Positions 9,375-19,174 are shown, numbered from the stretch's first letter. The stretch is DNA of 64,000 nucleotides from Rhodobacteraceae bacterium 63075 (GCA_003417655.1 QVMW01000008.1:1-64000); one strand, 5' to 3'. Program-made: numbers and translations. Notes: generated by a model not told the origin, from the sequence alone.

Positions 9375-9653
9375 ACCACTCTTCTAGCAATTGTGTTTTT
9401 GAGGTCCATCACAATCTCTGCCCGATGAGCTGTGTTTGGTCTATTCGTGTGTCTCGGAAGCACGCAGTTCGAGGATTTCGGCACATCTCTTTGCTTGCTG
9501 CCTTGCCCGCATGCATAATTGCCATCGCAAAACGCTTGGACCAATGCAGCTCAGCCAGGGAGCACCTCTTCAGAAGGCCTGAGGGCTCCTGCGCCAAGCG
9601 ACTGCCTTCGGTGGCGAGAGAAGCCCTGCAACAGATCTGCGACCATCGTCTCC

Positions 9654-10184
9654 CTAATCGAGCTTTGTGACATGCCCTGCATCCACCGCGACCCGCCTCT
9701 GAGCGCCCATAAAATCCAGCAAAGCATGAATGCGCGCGTCTTCGCCGATTTTCTCGACACGCGAGACGAATTCCGCAAAGGGTCCACTCTTGATCTTTAT
9801 CCTGTCACCCACCGACAGGTCTTGATAACTCACAAGCATGCCATCCGCGTCGCAGCGATGAACGAGGCCCTCAACAACTTCGCGGGGCACCTTCGAAGGA
9901 CCGTGAGTGACCGATCCGAGAACCTGCGAAATCCCTGGCGTCGTCCGGATCCGGCGCCAGGGCATATCGCAGGCCTTTCCGCCAACAAAGAAATACCCCG
10001 CAAACAAGGGCCTGCGCTGAAGCCGGAACTGTCCGCCCACCCTCACGCTGACCATATGGTAGGGCATGAAGATTTCGACGGGCATGCGTGCGAGGTGGCG
10101 CTCTGCAATCTGGTTCTGGTTGGGCTTGCAAAGCAAAATATACCAGTCCTTCGGCAGGGGCTGATTTTTTGCGATATCGCGCAT
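9654..10184 (-). CDS. NusG/RfaH-family transcription antitermination factor
   Basis: 176 aa from the ATG at 10184, chosen because GAGAGG lies 7 nt upstream; an in-frame GTG at 10211 would add nine residues. NGN-domain features are DWYILLCKPNQNQIAERHL and the aromatic run RPLFAGYFFV, followed by a KOW-type segment (VGDRIKIKSGPF). Specialised NusG paralogues of this kind bind RNA polymerase at a non-template DNA element and push it through long polysaccharide operons. It heads the minus-strand export genes and is divergent from the long biosynthesis operon at 10.7-20.2 kb, its likely targets. Confidence 0.9.
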   Translation of the reverse strand: MRDIAKNQPLPKDWYILLCKPNQNQIAERHLARMPVEIFMPYHMVSVRVGGQFRLQRRPLFAGYFFVGGKACDMPWRRIRTTPGISQVLGSVTHGPSKVPREVVEGLVHRCDADGMLVSYQDLSVGDRIKIKSGPFAEFVSRVEKIGEDARIHALLDFMGAQRRVAVDAGHVTKLD

Positions 10185-10759
10185 CTTCTTGCCTCTCGCA
10201 CTGGACCACACGCACTGTCCTGTTGATGCCTGCTTGAGGTCGCGCTTGCAATGTCAAACGAGATTTCTCCCTAAAGGGTATTTTCGCGGCTTTTCTTCGC
10301 GCAGTTTTTTCGATAGGAAGAGCCATGTATATGGGGGATCCCGTAGCAAATATGTATTTACGTCAATGCGTTAGACCGCTCGCGCCTTGCAAGTGGCAAT
10401 GCGGCAGCCTGCCTGGTCATCAAGTTTCGAAAGCCCCGCGTCGCTTTGGTGCCACCGGCCGTGGCGATTGGGATCGTCCGCATCCTGTCGCGGGCGGTGA
10501 CGGGTCTGTGCCGGCGTCGCGTTGTCGGGCGAGGGTTTGCGTTATCGGGCGTTTGGATGTGGTGGTCCCAAAAAATACAGGTAAATGCAGTGGAAACCAC
10601 GTCAGGCGGTGAGCGGCGATCAGCGTTATTAGGCGATTATTCAAAGCGGTTGGGTTCCGAACGGCGGTGAGCAACCCAGATTCTTTCCCATAGTGCCACA
10701 GGCCACTCATGCCTCCTGAGACCAGTGAGAAAAAATACCCGAATGATGGGAGAATACTT
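10185..10759. promoter_or_regulatory. Divergent control region with GGCGGTGA and GCGTTRTCGGGCG repeats
   Basis: No convincing gene. Three direct copies of GGCGGTGA stand at 10493-10500, 10605-10612 and 10663-10670; the last two extend to GGCGGTGAGC. A second repeat, GCGTTRTCGGGCG, occurs at 10519 and 10539 with a looser copy at 10623. The first repeat recalls the start of the enteric ops element (GGCGGTAGC) used by RfaH, which would fit the adjacent RfaH-like gene, but the match is partial and the role is inferred. Confidence 0.4.
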
Positions 10760-11845
10760 GTGACTTCAAACGACCAAGAAAATAATGAATTGAGGGTGGC
10801 TCTCGTCGGCTGCGGACGTATCAGTGCCCGACACTCGCAGTTGCTGGCAGAAGGAAAAATCAGCGGCGCGAAACTGCACTGCGTTTGCGACATTGTCCCA
10901 GAAAAAGCGCAAAAAATCGCTGACGCCTACGACGTGCCCGCCTATTCCGATATGCACGAAATGATGCGGATTGAGCAACCGGATCTCGTCGCCGTGCTCA
11001 CAGAAAGTGGGAATCATGCCAGCCATGTCATCCAGTTGGCACAATACGGAGCTGATATCCTGGTAGAAAAACCAATGGCTCTGACGCTTGCTGATGCGGA
11101 CAAGATGATCGAAGTTTGTGACTCGGCGGGCATAAAACTGTTTGTTGTCAAACAGAACCGCTTCAATCTTCCGGTGATCAAGCTGCGCGAAGCGCTCGAG
11201 CAGCAGCGCTTTGGAAAACTCACAATGGGCACTGTCCGTGTTCGGTGGTGCCGCCCGCAGTCCTATTACGATCAGGATCCCTGGCGCGGTACCTGGGCAT
11301 ATGACGGAGGTGTCTTGACCAATCAGGCCAGTCACCACGTCGACCTTCTGGAGTGGATGATGGGGGACGTCGACAGCGTCTTCGCAATGTCGCGGACCGC
11401 GCTTGCAGATATCGAGACGGAAGATACCGCAGTCGTCTTGCTACGCTTCACCAACGGGGCGCTCGGTATAATAGAAGCTACGACGGCGACGCGGCCAAAA
11501 GACCTCGAAGGATCGATCTCGATCCTTGGGGAAAAGGGATCGGTCGAAATAGGCGGCTTCGCGGTCAACGAAATGAAGGTTTGGAATTTCGCCGAGACAG
11601 CGCCAACCGATGACGATGTGATTAAGAATTATTCGGTAAACCCGCCAAACGTCTATGGGTTTGGACACAAAGAGTATTACGACCATGTGGTCAAGGCCAT
11701 TCGCGACGGCGGGCCAAACCTGGTCGATGGTCTCGAGGGACGGCGTAGCCTCGAACTGATTACGGCGATTTATGAAAGTATAGAAACTTGCAGAGAGGTG
11801 CAACTGCGCTTTAAGCCTCGGTTCGCGAAATTAGGCATCAGGTGA
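10760..11845 (+). CDS. Gfo/Idh/MocA-family NAD-dependent sugar dehydrogenase (WbpB/WlbA-like)
   Basis: 361 aa from the GTG at 10760, preceded by GGGAGA at 6 nt; an ATG at 10709 would add 17 residues but has no ribosome site. An N-terminal Rossmann motif (ALVGCGRISARHSQLL) is followed by the family EKPMAL signature containing the catalytic Lys, and a C-terminal oxidoreductase domain with QASHHVDLLEWM. In WbpB-type pathways this enzyme oxidises C3 of a nucleotide-activated sugar so that an aminotransferase can add an amine; an aminotransferase follows two genes later. Confidence 0.85.
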   Translation: MTSNDQENNELRVALVGCGRISARHSQLLAEGKISGAKLHCVCDIVPEKAQKIADAYDVPAYSDMHEMMRIEQPDLVAVLTESGNHASHVIQLAQYGADILVEKPMALTLADADKMIEVCDSAGIKLFVVKQNRFNLPVIKLREALEQQRFGKLTMGTVRVRWCRPQSYYDQDPWRGTWAYDGGVLTNQASHHVDLLEWMMGDVDSVFAMSRTALADIETEDTAVVLLRFTNGALGIIEATTATRPKDLEGSISILGEKGSVEIGGFAVNEMKVWNFAETAPTDDDVIKNYSVNPPNVYGFGHKEYYDHVVKAIRDGGPNLVDGLEGRRSLELITAIYESIETCREVQLRFKPRFAKLGIR

Positions 11846-11852
11846 GGTCCCA

Positions 11853-12548
11853 ATGCGTATCGGATTAATTGTAGCGGATGTCAGACATCTAAAAACTGCT
11901 CAGGTCGCACGGGGCCTGCACAAAGCTGGTAAGCGTAACATTGGCATTTACACTGTGCCGTTCGTACATCGAAAGTCACGTTCACCACTTTTTGAGCATC
12001 GGCCCTATCAGTTTGACGCCCCTCACCCTCGGGAGATTGCAATCGAGTTAGACGGGGTGGACTACGTGCCGTCGGCCACCATGAACGATCTGCCGACAGA
12101 GGCGGTTGACATCTTCTTGATGACCGGTGGCATTTTGATCCCCAATAGCATGCTTGAGACTGCAAAAGTTCGGTTTTTGAACGTACACGCTGGTCTGATC
12201 CCGGAGGTTCGTGGGCTAGATGCATTCAAGTGGGCCATTTTAGAACAGATGCAGGTCGGCATCACGTTGCACGAGATCGACGCTCGGGTAGATATGGGTA
12301 AGATAATCGCTCGGAGGGCAACCCCGGTTTTTGAGAGCGATACGCTCTACGATTTTGCCTTGCGACACTACTTGGCGGAAGTCGACCTTTTGGTGAAAAG
12401 CCTCGACTTTCTTGAAAGAAAACCGCGCTCTGTCGATGTTGCTGCGAACCTTCGTGCCCCACGTATGCGCATGAAAGCCGAAGACGAAGCTAGACTGGAA
12501 ACGGCTTTTATTCATTACAAAGCCAAGTTCTCTGGAATGTCTGGGTAA
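11853..12548 (+). CDS. Formyltransferase-fold protein (nucleotide-sugar N-formyltransferase candidate)
   Basis: 231 aa. The formyltransferase catalytic set is visible: Asn110 and His112 in FLNVHAGLIPEVRG and Asp147 in HEIDARVDMGKII. Such enzymes move a formyl group from N10-formyltetrahydrofolate to an amine. The gene sits 8 bp after the sugar dehydrogenase and 7 bp before an aminotransferase, so N-formylation of the new amino sugar is the natural inference. It is shorter than methionyl-tRNA formyltransferase and lacks that enzyme's C-terminal tRNA domain. Confidence 0.8.
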   Translation: MRIGLIVADVRHLKTAQVARGLHKAGKRNIGIYTVPFVHRKSRSPLFEHRPYQFDAPHPREIAIELDGVDYVPSATMNDLPTEAVDIFLMTGGILIPNSMLETAKVRFLNVHAGLIPEVRGLDAFKWAILEQMQVGITLHEIDARVDMGKIIARRATPVFESDTLYDFALRHYLAEVDLLVKSLDFLERKPRSVDVAANLRAPRMRMKAEDEARLETAFIHYKAKFSGMSG

Positions 12549-12554
12549 TATTAA

Positions 12555-13670
12555 ATGAACGTTCCTTTTGCTGACCTCTACAAACAGTATCTGACACTGA
12601 AACCCGAGCTTGACGCTGCGATCGCCTCGGTGATCGAGACCTCGGCCTTCATCCGTGGCCCCCATGTGGAGGCTTTCGAAACTGCCTTTGCCGCGGAGAT
12701 TGGTACCGCGCATTGCATATCCTGCGCCAACGGGACCGATGCGCTCTACATGGCGATGGTCGGTTTGGGGGTGAAGCCCGGCGACGAGGTGATTGTGCCC
12801 GCGATGTCATGGATTTCGACCAGCGAGACAGTGACGCAGGCGGGCGCGACGGTGGTGTTCTGTGATATCGACCCGGCCAGCTATACGCTCGACCCCGGGC
12901 GACTGTCCGAGGTGATCACGGAGCGGACCGTTGGGATTATTCCTGTGCATCTCTACGGTCACCCCGCCGATATGCCCGCGATCATGCAGGCCGCCGCGCG
13001 CCACGGGCTTTGGGTGATTGAGGATTGCGCGCAGGCCCATCTGGCTGAAATCGATGGGCGCAAAGTTGGCACTTTCGGCGCGGCGGCAACGTTTTCTTTC
13101 TATCCGGGAAAGAATCTCGGCGCGATGGGCGACGCGGGCGCGGTTCTGTGCAATGACGCCAATTTAGCGCGCCGCATCGCCATGTTCGCGCGACATGGCG
13201 GCTTGCGCAAAGGCGACCACGAAATCGAAGGGATCAATAGCCGGATGGACGGGCTACAGGCCGCGATCCTGAACGTGAAATTGCCCCATTTGGGGGCCTG
13301 GTCCGCGCGCAGGCAAGATCTGGCCGCGGCCTATCAGGAAGGCCTTGCCCAAGTTGACAGGATCACCCTGCCGCGTGCGACCACTGGCGTATCGGCGGTC
13401 TGGCATCTGTATGTGCTTCGCAGCCCCGCGCGTACAGAATTGGAGGCACATCTCAAGAGCCACGGCATTGGCACGGCTCGCAACTACCCTCGCGCCTTGC
13501 CGTTCTTGCCATGTTACGCGCGCTTGCAACACCGCCCTGAAGACTTCCCCATCGCTTACACCTTGGCCGAGGAAGGCCTGTCGATCCCGATCTTCGCCGA
13601 GATGACGAATGAACAATTGCAGCGGGTGGTTGATGTGATCCGGGGGTTCAACCCGTCAGAGAACGGTTAA
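12555..13670 (+). CDS. DegT/DnrJ/EryC1/StrS-family PLP aminotransferase (WbpE-like)
   Basis: 371 aa. Typical motifs: opening VPFADLYKQYLTL, CANGTDALYMAM, EDCAQAHLAE, and the PLP lysine in SFYPGKNLGAMGDAG. The family aminates keto nucleotide-sugars. With the upstream WbpB-like dehydrogenase it forms the usual dehydrogenase/aminotransferase pair for 3-amino sugars. The gene is visibly more GC-rich than its neighbour on the 3' side (Wzy), which suggests mosaic assembly of the locus. Confidence 0.92.
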   Translation: MNVPFADLYKQYLTLKPELDAAIASVIETSAFIRGPHVEAFETAFAAEIGTAHCISCANGTDALYMAMVGLGVKPGDEVIVPAMSWISTSETVTQAGATVVFCDIDPASYTLDPGRLSEVITERTVGIIPVHLYGHPADMPAIMQAAARHGLWVIEDCAQAHLAEIDGRKVGTFGAAATFSFYPGKNLGAMGDAGAVLCNDANLARRIAMFARHGGLRKGDHEIEGINSRMDGLQAAILNVKLPHLGAWSARRQDLAAAYQEGLAQVDRITLPRATTGVSAVWHLYVLRSPARTELEAHLKSHGIGTARNYPRALPFLPCYARLQHRPEDFPIAYTLAEEGLSIPIFAEMTNEQLQRVVDVIRGFNPSENG

Positions 13671-13675
13671 GATAT

Positions 13676-15022
13676 ATGGCTGTTACCAATGCAGGGAAAA
13701 TCAGCACGTCACAGGTCACGCGCAGCGCTGTCACCCTTCTGCTGCACAGCTTGTATATCGCCGTCTATTTCGCCGTATACGACATCTACTTTTCACCGAT
13801 TTATGGCTATCTCGGGTTCACCAGCTACTCGACATCGTCCTCAGAATTTTTCGTGGCCCTGATTTGTCTTTATGTTCCATTGATGTTTTTACCACTACGA
13901 ATACGACGGTTTTCACATTTCTTTATATGGTTTTTCTTCATTGTCGTTTATACTCCGCTCCAAATAACGATGGCTCGGGTGGGCACCCTCCCTCATGGCA
14001 GCGAGGGTCTTTCAATGCTCCTCTTGATGTCGCTTTTTCTCATTAGGCTTATCAATGCGTCAACGCAGTTTTCTCTGCCACGGCTGCGTGAACTTGGCTT
14101 TTTTTCATCGACTAAATTTATCGCCTTGTTGAGTATTGCGGCTTTGCTTCTGACAATTCTTCAATTTCATTCCATCATGAGACTTGTCGCGTTGGAGGAT
14201 GTATACAGTCAACGGTTTGCATCGGCTGATTTATCGGTCGGTCGACTATCGGGTTATCTCTTGAATTGGTTGGTGTTTGTCTTCAGCCCGCTTCTGATCG
14301 CTCTAACGTTTAAACACGGTAAGCTGTCTTTCGCCCTTTTGGCGAGCTTCCTATGTCTTACAGTCTACATGGTAAACGGCTCGAAGCTGGCCCTCATCGC
14401 CTTCTTTATGCCTTTCGTTCTACATCGGCTGTTGTCTTGGGGGCTTTTACGACGGCCATATCTCTTCATACTATTTCCAATAATATTTTTACTTCCACCC
14501 ATTCTTTTGATCGCGGTACTCGAGACCGAGTTTGGTGGAGCGGTGAAGCTTTTCTTATCGCAGCTCAGCATGCGGGCATTTGGGATCCAAGCCGTGGCGT
14601 TCACACAGTATGTACAGTTCTTCGAAGAAAATCCGCATACCTATTTCTCTCACGTAACAGGGATCAATTCGCTTGTTGACTATCCATTTCAAGGGCCCCT
14701 TGGGCGCGTGGTCGGCTATTGGGTGTCCGGAAATGAGTTTTACAGTGCCAATTCCAATTTCTGGGCTTCGGATGGCATCGCTGCAGCTGGCTACATAGGC
14801 TTGCCTCTGATCGGTGTGTTGGTAGGTCTCATGCTCTCCTTTCTGGACGCATTGGTTAAAAGTGCCGATCTTGGCTTCGTCATTATCGCCAGCGGACCAT
14901 TCTTGTTGACGGCTGCGAATACACCAATCTTTACGGCGATGGTGACGGGCGGCGGGTTGCTGGTTTTTGTGTTCTGCCAATATCTCGGCAAGCCGTCGCA
15001 TCGGACCACTGATGCTCCGTAG
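13676..15022 (+). CDS. Wzy-like oligosaccharide repeat-unit polymerase
   Basis: 448 aa, very hydrophobic, with roughly ten to twelve predicted membrane helices and a larger loop late in the protein, as in O-antigen/exopolysaccharide polymerases. Wzy proteins join lipid-linked repeat units in the periplasm. Sequence conservation in the family is too low for a motif-level call, so the assignment rests on topology and the next gene being a Wzx-type flippase overlapping by 11 bp. The gene is AT-rich and uses many T-ending codons compared with the genes on both sides, a sign of separate origin. Confidence 0.75.
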   Translation: MAVTNAGKISTSQVTRSAVTLLLHSLYIAVYFAVYDIYFSPIYGYLGFTSYSTSSSEFFVALICLYVPLMFLPLRIRRFSHFFIWFFFIVVYTPLQITMARVGTLPHGSEGLSMLLLMSLFLIRLINASTQFSLPRLRELGFFSSTKFIALLSIAALLLTILQFHSIMRLVALEDVYSQRFASADLSVGRLSGYLLNWLVFVFSPLLIALTFKHGKLSFALLASFLCLTVYMVNGSKLALIAFFMPFVLHRLLSWGLLRRPYLFILFPIIFLLPPILLIAVLETEFGGAVKLFLSQLSMRAFGIQAVAFTQYVQFFEENPHTYFSHVTGINSLVDYPFQGPLGRVVGYWVSGNEFYSANSNFWASDGIAAAGYIGLPLIGVLVGLMLSFLDALVKSADLGFVIIASGPFLLTAANTPIFTAMVTGGGLLVFVFCQYLGKPSHRTTDAP

Positions 15023-16250
15023 CTCACTCGTCATTCTCTTGGGCACCGTTGGGGCACAGGTGATTGGTTTGGCCTGTGTGCCGATCATTTCGCGCACCTA
15101 TGCTCCCGAGGCCTTCGGCGCGTTTCAGGTGGTCTTCTCGCTGGCCACTTTGTTGACGCCCGTGGTTACGCTGCGCTACGAAATCGCGTTCCTGCGGGCG
15201 CGTTCTGAGCGTCGATTGCGCGATTTGGTGATACTGGTGGGGACAGCCGTCTTTATCGTGCCGCTGGCGGTCTGGGTCGCTGTGCAGATCATCGTGGCAC
15301 TTTTCTTAGCCGATGCGCCGCGCGCGCTCTGGATGACTTGGGTTCTGCCCGCAGTGCTGATGGGAGCGGGCCTTTTCCAGGCGGCGACGCAACTGGCAGT
15401 GCGGATGGATCGCCCCGCCTTGATCGCCAGCAGCAAGCTTAGCCAGACCGGTCTGACGCAAGGAGCAAGTGTCGCGCTCGGCTTACTAGTTTATGCGGGG
15501 CCGATCTCGCTGGCGTTTGCGGACATGATCGGGCGCGGCACTGGCGCGGTGGTGATCGTGGCGCGCTGGCTGCACGATGGTCGTCAGGGAGAGTGGCAGA
15601 CCTCGGTCCACAGGCTGTGGCGGGCCGCAAGCATCTATGCGCGCTATCCGCTGTTCAATGTGCCAAGCGGCATAATCGGTGCGACCAGTGCCGCCCTGCC
15701 GGTCTTCGTCCTCGCCGCAGCCTTCTCTGAGGAGGTTGCAGGGCAATTCGGCATGACTACCCGCATCCTGATCTTTCCCGTCGGCATGGTTCTCACGGCC
15801 TTCGGACAGGCCTTGTCGAGCCGCTATGCGGAGATGACGCGTCGCAGGGATCCTGCGCGCAGAGCTTTTCTGCTCCGCGTGGTGAGCAAGAGCGCTGGCA
15901 TCGGCCTTTTGGTGTGCGGCGCAATCTTGCTGTTTGGCGAAGCGGCGATAGTCTTCTTTCTCGGGGATCAATGGGAGTTGGCGGGCCGGATCGCGGTCGC
16001 GCTCACACCCTACCTCTTGGCGTTGTTCTTGTCAGGGCCGATCAACATGGTTCTGGTCATCGCCGGTAAATCGGTTTGGCAGTTCGGATGGGATGTGACT
16101 CGTCTCGGCTTTGTGATCATGGCCTTTTGCGCAGGATATTATTGGGCCTTTCCGCCTGTCACGGCGGTTGCGATCTATGCTTGCGCGATGTTGGCGGGCA
16201 GCGGTGTCTATGTTTGGTTGGCCGTGAAACACGCGACCGGGAAGAATTGA
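15012..16250 (+). CDS. Wzx-like polysaccharide flippase (MATE/MOP superfamily)
   Basis: 412 aa from the ATG at 15012, which overlaps the Wzy stop by 11 bp. About twelve membrane helices and the typical N-terminal pattern (LLGTVGAQVIGLACVPIISRTYAPEAFGAFQV) identify the polysaccharide exporter branch of the MOP superfamily. The protein moves the undecaprenyl-linked repeat unit to the periplasmic face for Wzy. Confidence 0.9.
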   Translation: MLRSSLVILLGTVGAQVIGLACVPIISRTYAPEAFGAFQVVFSLATLLTPVVTLRYEIAFLRARSERRLRDLVILVGTAVFIVPLAVWVAVQIIVALFLADAPRALWMTWVLPAVLMGAGLFQAATQLAVRMDRPALIASSKLSQTGLTQGASVALGLLVYAGPISLAFADMIGRGTGAVVIVARWLHDGRQGEWQTSVHRLWRAASIYARYPLFNVPSGIIGATSAALPVFVLAAAFSEEVAGQFGMTTRILIFPVGMVLTAFGQALSSRYAEMTRRRDPARRAFLLRVVSKSAGIGLLVCGAILLFGEAAIVFFLGDQWELAGRIAVALTPYLLALFLSGPINMVLVIAGKSVWQFGWDVTRLGFVIMAFCAGYYWAFPPVTAVAIYACAMLAGSGVYVWLAVKHATGKN

Positions 16251-16254
16251 GGCC

Positions 16255-17358
16255 ATGCGCGTCTTTCAGGTTGGCAATATCTATCCTGCGCACTTGGATC
16301 ACCTACAACCGCGTCTTGTACGCTGCGCAAATGAGGACGACGCCAATGCCGTGATTCTAACCGATGTGCCACAGGCACAGCTGCTAGCCATATGCATCTC
16401 GAACAATCCCGATGGCCGCCTGTGCTTTCCCCAATATGAAAAGGGGTTGCGTCTCTGGGCGATTGACAATGGTCTGTCACCCGACACAACACCAGAGGAC
16501 ATTCTTCTGGCTCAGATAGAAGACCACAGGTCCGAGGTTTTCTATTCCGTAAACTCTACCCGCCATTCCGAAGCTTTTATGCGCCAGCTGCCGGGCTGCG
16601 TTCGTCTGAAAATTGGCTGGCTTGGGTCCGAAGTCGTGGGCACCGGCCTGCAGCATTTCGATGCCGTCGTGTCTAACTTCCCGACGCTGAACGCGAAGCA
16701 TTCCAAGGCTGGGTTGCGGACCAAGTACCTTACCCCGTCCTACGAAACCCAGACTGACGCTAAAGGCTTCGTCCCATGGGAAGATCGCCGCACCGACCTG
16801 TTCTTTGCGGGAACTTTCTCTCGCCACCACCAGAACCGTGCCGGTCTGATCGAAGACATATCGTGTACGCTGGCAGATCAAAGCCTGATTGCAGATTTCA
16901 GGTTGCTCAATTCGCGCTACACCAAGCTGGCCGAAAGCACGCCGCTTGGTTTTTTTCCACCCTTTTCCAAAGTTCGTCGTCCGCGCAGTGTGCGCCGCGT
17001 CGCCAAGTCGCCAGTTTTCGGGCAGGAAATGTATGGGCTGCTTGGCCGCGCCAAGCTCGTCATCAACATGGCCATCGACATCGCCGGGACGGACCGGGGC
17101 AACATGCGCAGCTTCGAATCCCTGTCGGCTGGGGCAATGATGATTTCTGACGCTGGCGACTACCCGGAAGGCTTCGAGAACGGCGAGACCCACGTCACCT
17201 ATCAGAGCAACGCAGAGGCCCTGTCTCTGATTACATACTACATTCATGAACCGAGCGAAGCAAAGAGGATTGCGCGTAACGGTTGGGAGATGATCCGCTG
17301 GCGCTACTCGAAAGCTCGCCAGTGGGAGGACTTCGTCGCGCTGTGTGCAGATTTATAG
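16255..17358 (+). CDS. Glycosyltransferase with CgeB-like GT1-type C-terminal domain
   Basis: 367 aa soluble protein. The C-terminal half (GQEMYGLLGRAKLVINMAID, then RSFESLSAGAMMISD) matches the nucleotide-sugar binding half of CgeB/Glyco_trans_1_2 glycosyltransferases. The N-terminal half has the GT-B style opening (MRVFQVGNIYP). It starts 4 bp after the flippase stop, so it belongs to the same operon; donor and acceptor cannot be predicted. Confidence 0.75.
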   Translation: MRVFQVGNIYPAHLDHLQPRLVRCANEDDANAVILTDVPQAQLLAICISNNPDGRLCFPQYEKGLRLWAIDNGLSPDTTPEDILLAQIEDHRSEVFYSVNSTRHSEAFMRQLPGCVRLKIGWLGSEVVGTGLQHFDAVVSNFPTLNAKHSKAGLRTKYLTPSYETQTDAKGFVPWEDRRTDLFFAGTFSRHHQNRAGLIEDISCTLADQSLIADFRLLNSRYTKLAESTPLGFFPPFSKVRRPRSVRRVAKSPVFGQEMYGLLGRAKLVINMAIDIAGTDRGNMRSFESLSAGAMMISDAGDYPEGFENGETHVTYQSNAEALSLITYYIHEPSEAKRIARNGWEMIRWRYSKARQWEDFVALCADL

Positions 17359-17370
17359 AGTCTTGAAAGA

Positions 17371-18441
17371 ATGACAGGCGATCTTGACCGAAAAATCGCT
17401 GTCTGGACTCCGGATCTCTCCGGGGTAAATGGACAGAATATGGTTACCCGTAGAGTGGTCAAAAACCAAAAGGAATTTCTTGGAACGATCTATGAGTACC
17501 CCGGCAATACACTGTCCTCGATTCCACGGACATTATGGCTGGCCGCCCGGCTCGCCTTGTCAGTCGTTCGCGGGCAACACAGCAAGGTCTATTTAGTCTG
17601 TTCACGCTCCTCAATTGGCTTTCTTCGCGATACATTGCCGCTTTTCACATCACGCCTCGGGGCACGGGTAATAGTCCATGTGCATGGGTCGGATTTTCCG
17701 CATCTCTTCGAACGACGCGTTATTGGGCGCCTTGCGCGCTGGCTGTACGCGTCCTGCGAGGTCATCGTTCCATCCCATCATCTTCTTGAACTGCTCGCTC
17801 CCTCTGACTTTCGCCAACTACTTGTATGCGAGAATTTCGCCGAATTACGTGACTTTGATTATAGCCGATCCAAAAGGCGAGCGGGCAATGACTCAATCGT
17901 CGTGCTTTGGAATTCGAACATCATGGCCAGCAAAGGAATTGTGGAACTGGTTCAGGGCATAAAGCTTCTTCGGTGCGAAGGGGTGGCTATCAAATTGATC
18001 TTGCTGGGCAAGGCGATCGGTGATGCCGAAAAATCCACTGCGACGATGCAAGCGTATCTACATGAACTAAGACAGACGGTTTGGATCGATGTAAAAGGAA
18101 GCGTGCCGCCAGAAGATGTGTCATTGCTTGTCTCGGAGAGTGACGTTATTGCTCTGCCATCTACCTATTCGAGCGAGTGCCAGCCCTTGGCTGTTATACA
18201 AGGTATGCTTGGCGGATGCGCATTGCTGGTCAGCGACACTCCCGCAATGCGGTCTACCGTGGGGAACTACCCAGCAGTGTTTGTGGAGCGAAACTCTGGG
18301 TCTATTGCTCACGCCTTGCGACAAATTGTTCAGAGCCGCTCGGGCCCCGCGGAATGTGAGGCAGCGTCGCATGCGCGTGAAAGGTTCTCGCCTGACCGTT
18401 TCGACAGCTGCATTCGCCGCACCCTTACTGCAGGCGAGTAG
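17371..18441 (+). CDS. Glycosyltransferase family 4 (GT-B)
   Basis: 356 aa. A Rossmann N-domain (VIVHVHGSDFPHLF) precedes a C-domain with the characteristic acidic region replaced by PSTYSSECQPLAVIQGMLGGCALL, where a family Glu stands. This arrangement is standard for GT4 retaining transferases that extend a lipid-linked oligosaccharide at the cytoplasmic face. The gene and the next methyltransferase are AT-richer than the flanking genes. Confidence 0.88.
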   Translation: MTGDLDRKIAVWTPDLSGVNGQNMVTRRVVKNQKEFLGTIYEYPGNTLSSIPRTLWLAARLALSVVRGQHSKVYLVCSRSSIGFLRDTLPLFTSRLGARVIVHVHGSDFPHLFERRVIGRLARWLYASCEVIVPSHHLLELLAPSDFRQLLVCENFAELRDFDYSRSKRRAGNDSIVVLWNSNIMASKGIVELVQGIKLLRCEGVAIKLILLGKAIGDAEKSTATMQAYLHELRQTVWIDVKGSVPPEDVSLLVSESDVIALPSTYSSECQPLAVIQGMLGGCALLVSDTPAMRSTVGNYPAVFVERNSGSIAHALRQIVQSRSGPAECEAASHARERFSPDRFDSCIRRTLTAGE

Positions 18442-18517
18442 CGGTGGTCGGCAGAGAGAAGGAGCAGGAAAGGCTCAGGGGCAGCTTTTCCAAAAATGTA
18501 ACTAATGGAGTAAGAAA

Positions 18518-19174
18518 GTGACAGTCGAGAGTTTCTACAATGAAGATTATTTCCAATACCAGAATCGTGCAGGAGATATTCAGGGCCAAGCAAACAAATT
18601 CAAGTTCGCTCCATTCATTACGGACCAAGCTAGAGTTCTTGATTTCGGTTGTGGGTCTGGCGCTTTGTTGCGTGCGATCGGCGACCGTAGCGGCAGCACA
18701 GTTGGCGTGGAGATCAATGCAACGGCCCGAGCGTATGCAATCGAGCACGGGACCGAAGTTGTCCCATCGCTGTCAGAAATACCAACAAGTAGTGTTGACA
18801 TCGTCGTATCCAATCACGCACTCGAACACGTCGAGCGACCTTTCGAAATCATCACTGAATTGCACCGCATACTTCGCGGGGGCGGCCAGCTAGTGCTCGT
18901 TGTGCCGTGCGACCGCGTCAGCCTACCTTTCATAGAAAATGATAAGGATCTTCACCTCTATTCATGGAGTGCTAGCAACCTCGGCAACCTTGTGAAAGCA
19001 GCTGGCTTTGACGTTGAACGAGCAGAAGAAATCTGGCATCTTTGGCCGCCATACTGGAAACAAATTATCGCTAGGCTTGGTTTGGGGACCTTCCATGTCT
19101 TAAGCCGTATCTATGCACTGCTGCGGCGTCGCAGAAGCCAGGTTAGGGTCGTGGCACGGAAGAGCACTTCATAA
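18518..19174 (+). CDS. Class I SAM-dependent methyltransferase
   Basis: 218 aa. Motif I is VLDFGCGSGALLRAIG, followed by an acidic residue binding the ribose (VGVEINATARAYA) and the methyltransferase_11 post-motif VSNHALEHVERPFEI. It probably methylates a sugar of the repeat unit, given its place between a glycosyltransferase and a sulfotransferase. The acceptor is unknown. Confidence 0.85.
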   Translation: MTVESFYNEDYFQYQNRAGDIQGQANKFKFAPFITDQARVLDFGCGSGALLRAIGDRSGSTVGVEINATARAYAIEHGTEVVPSLSEIPTSSVDIVVSNHALEHVERPFEIITELHRILRGGGQLVLVVPCDRVSLPFIENDKDLHLYSWSASNLGNLVKAAGFDVERAEEIWHLWPPYWKQIIARLGLGTFHVLSRIYALLRRRRSQVRVVARKSTS

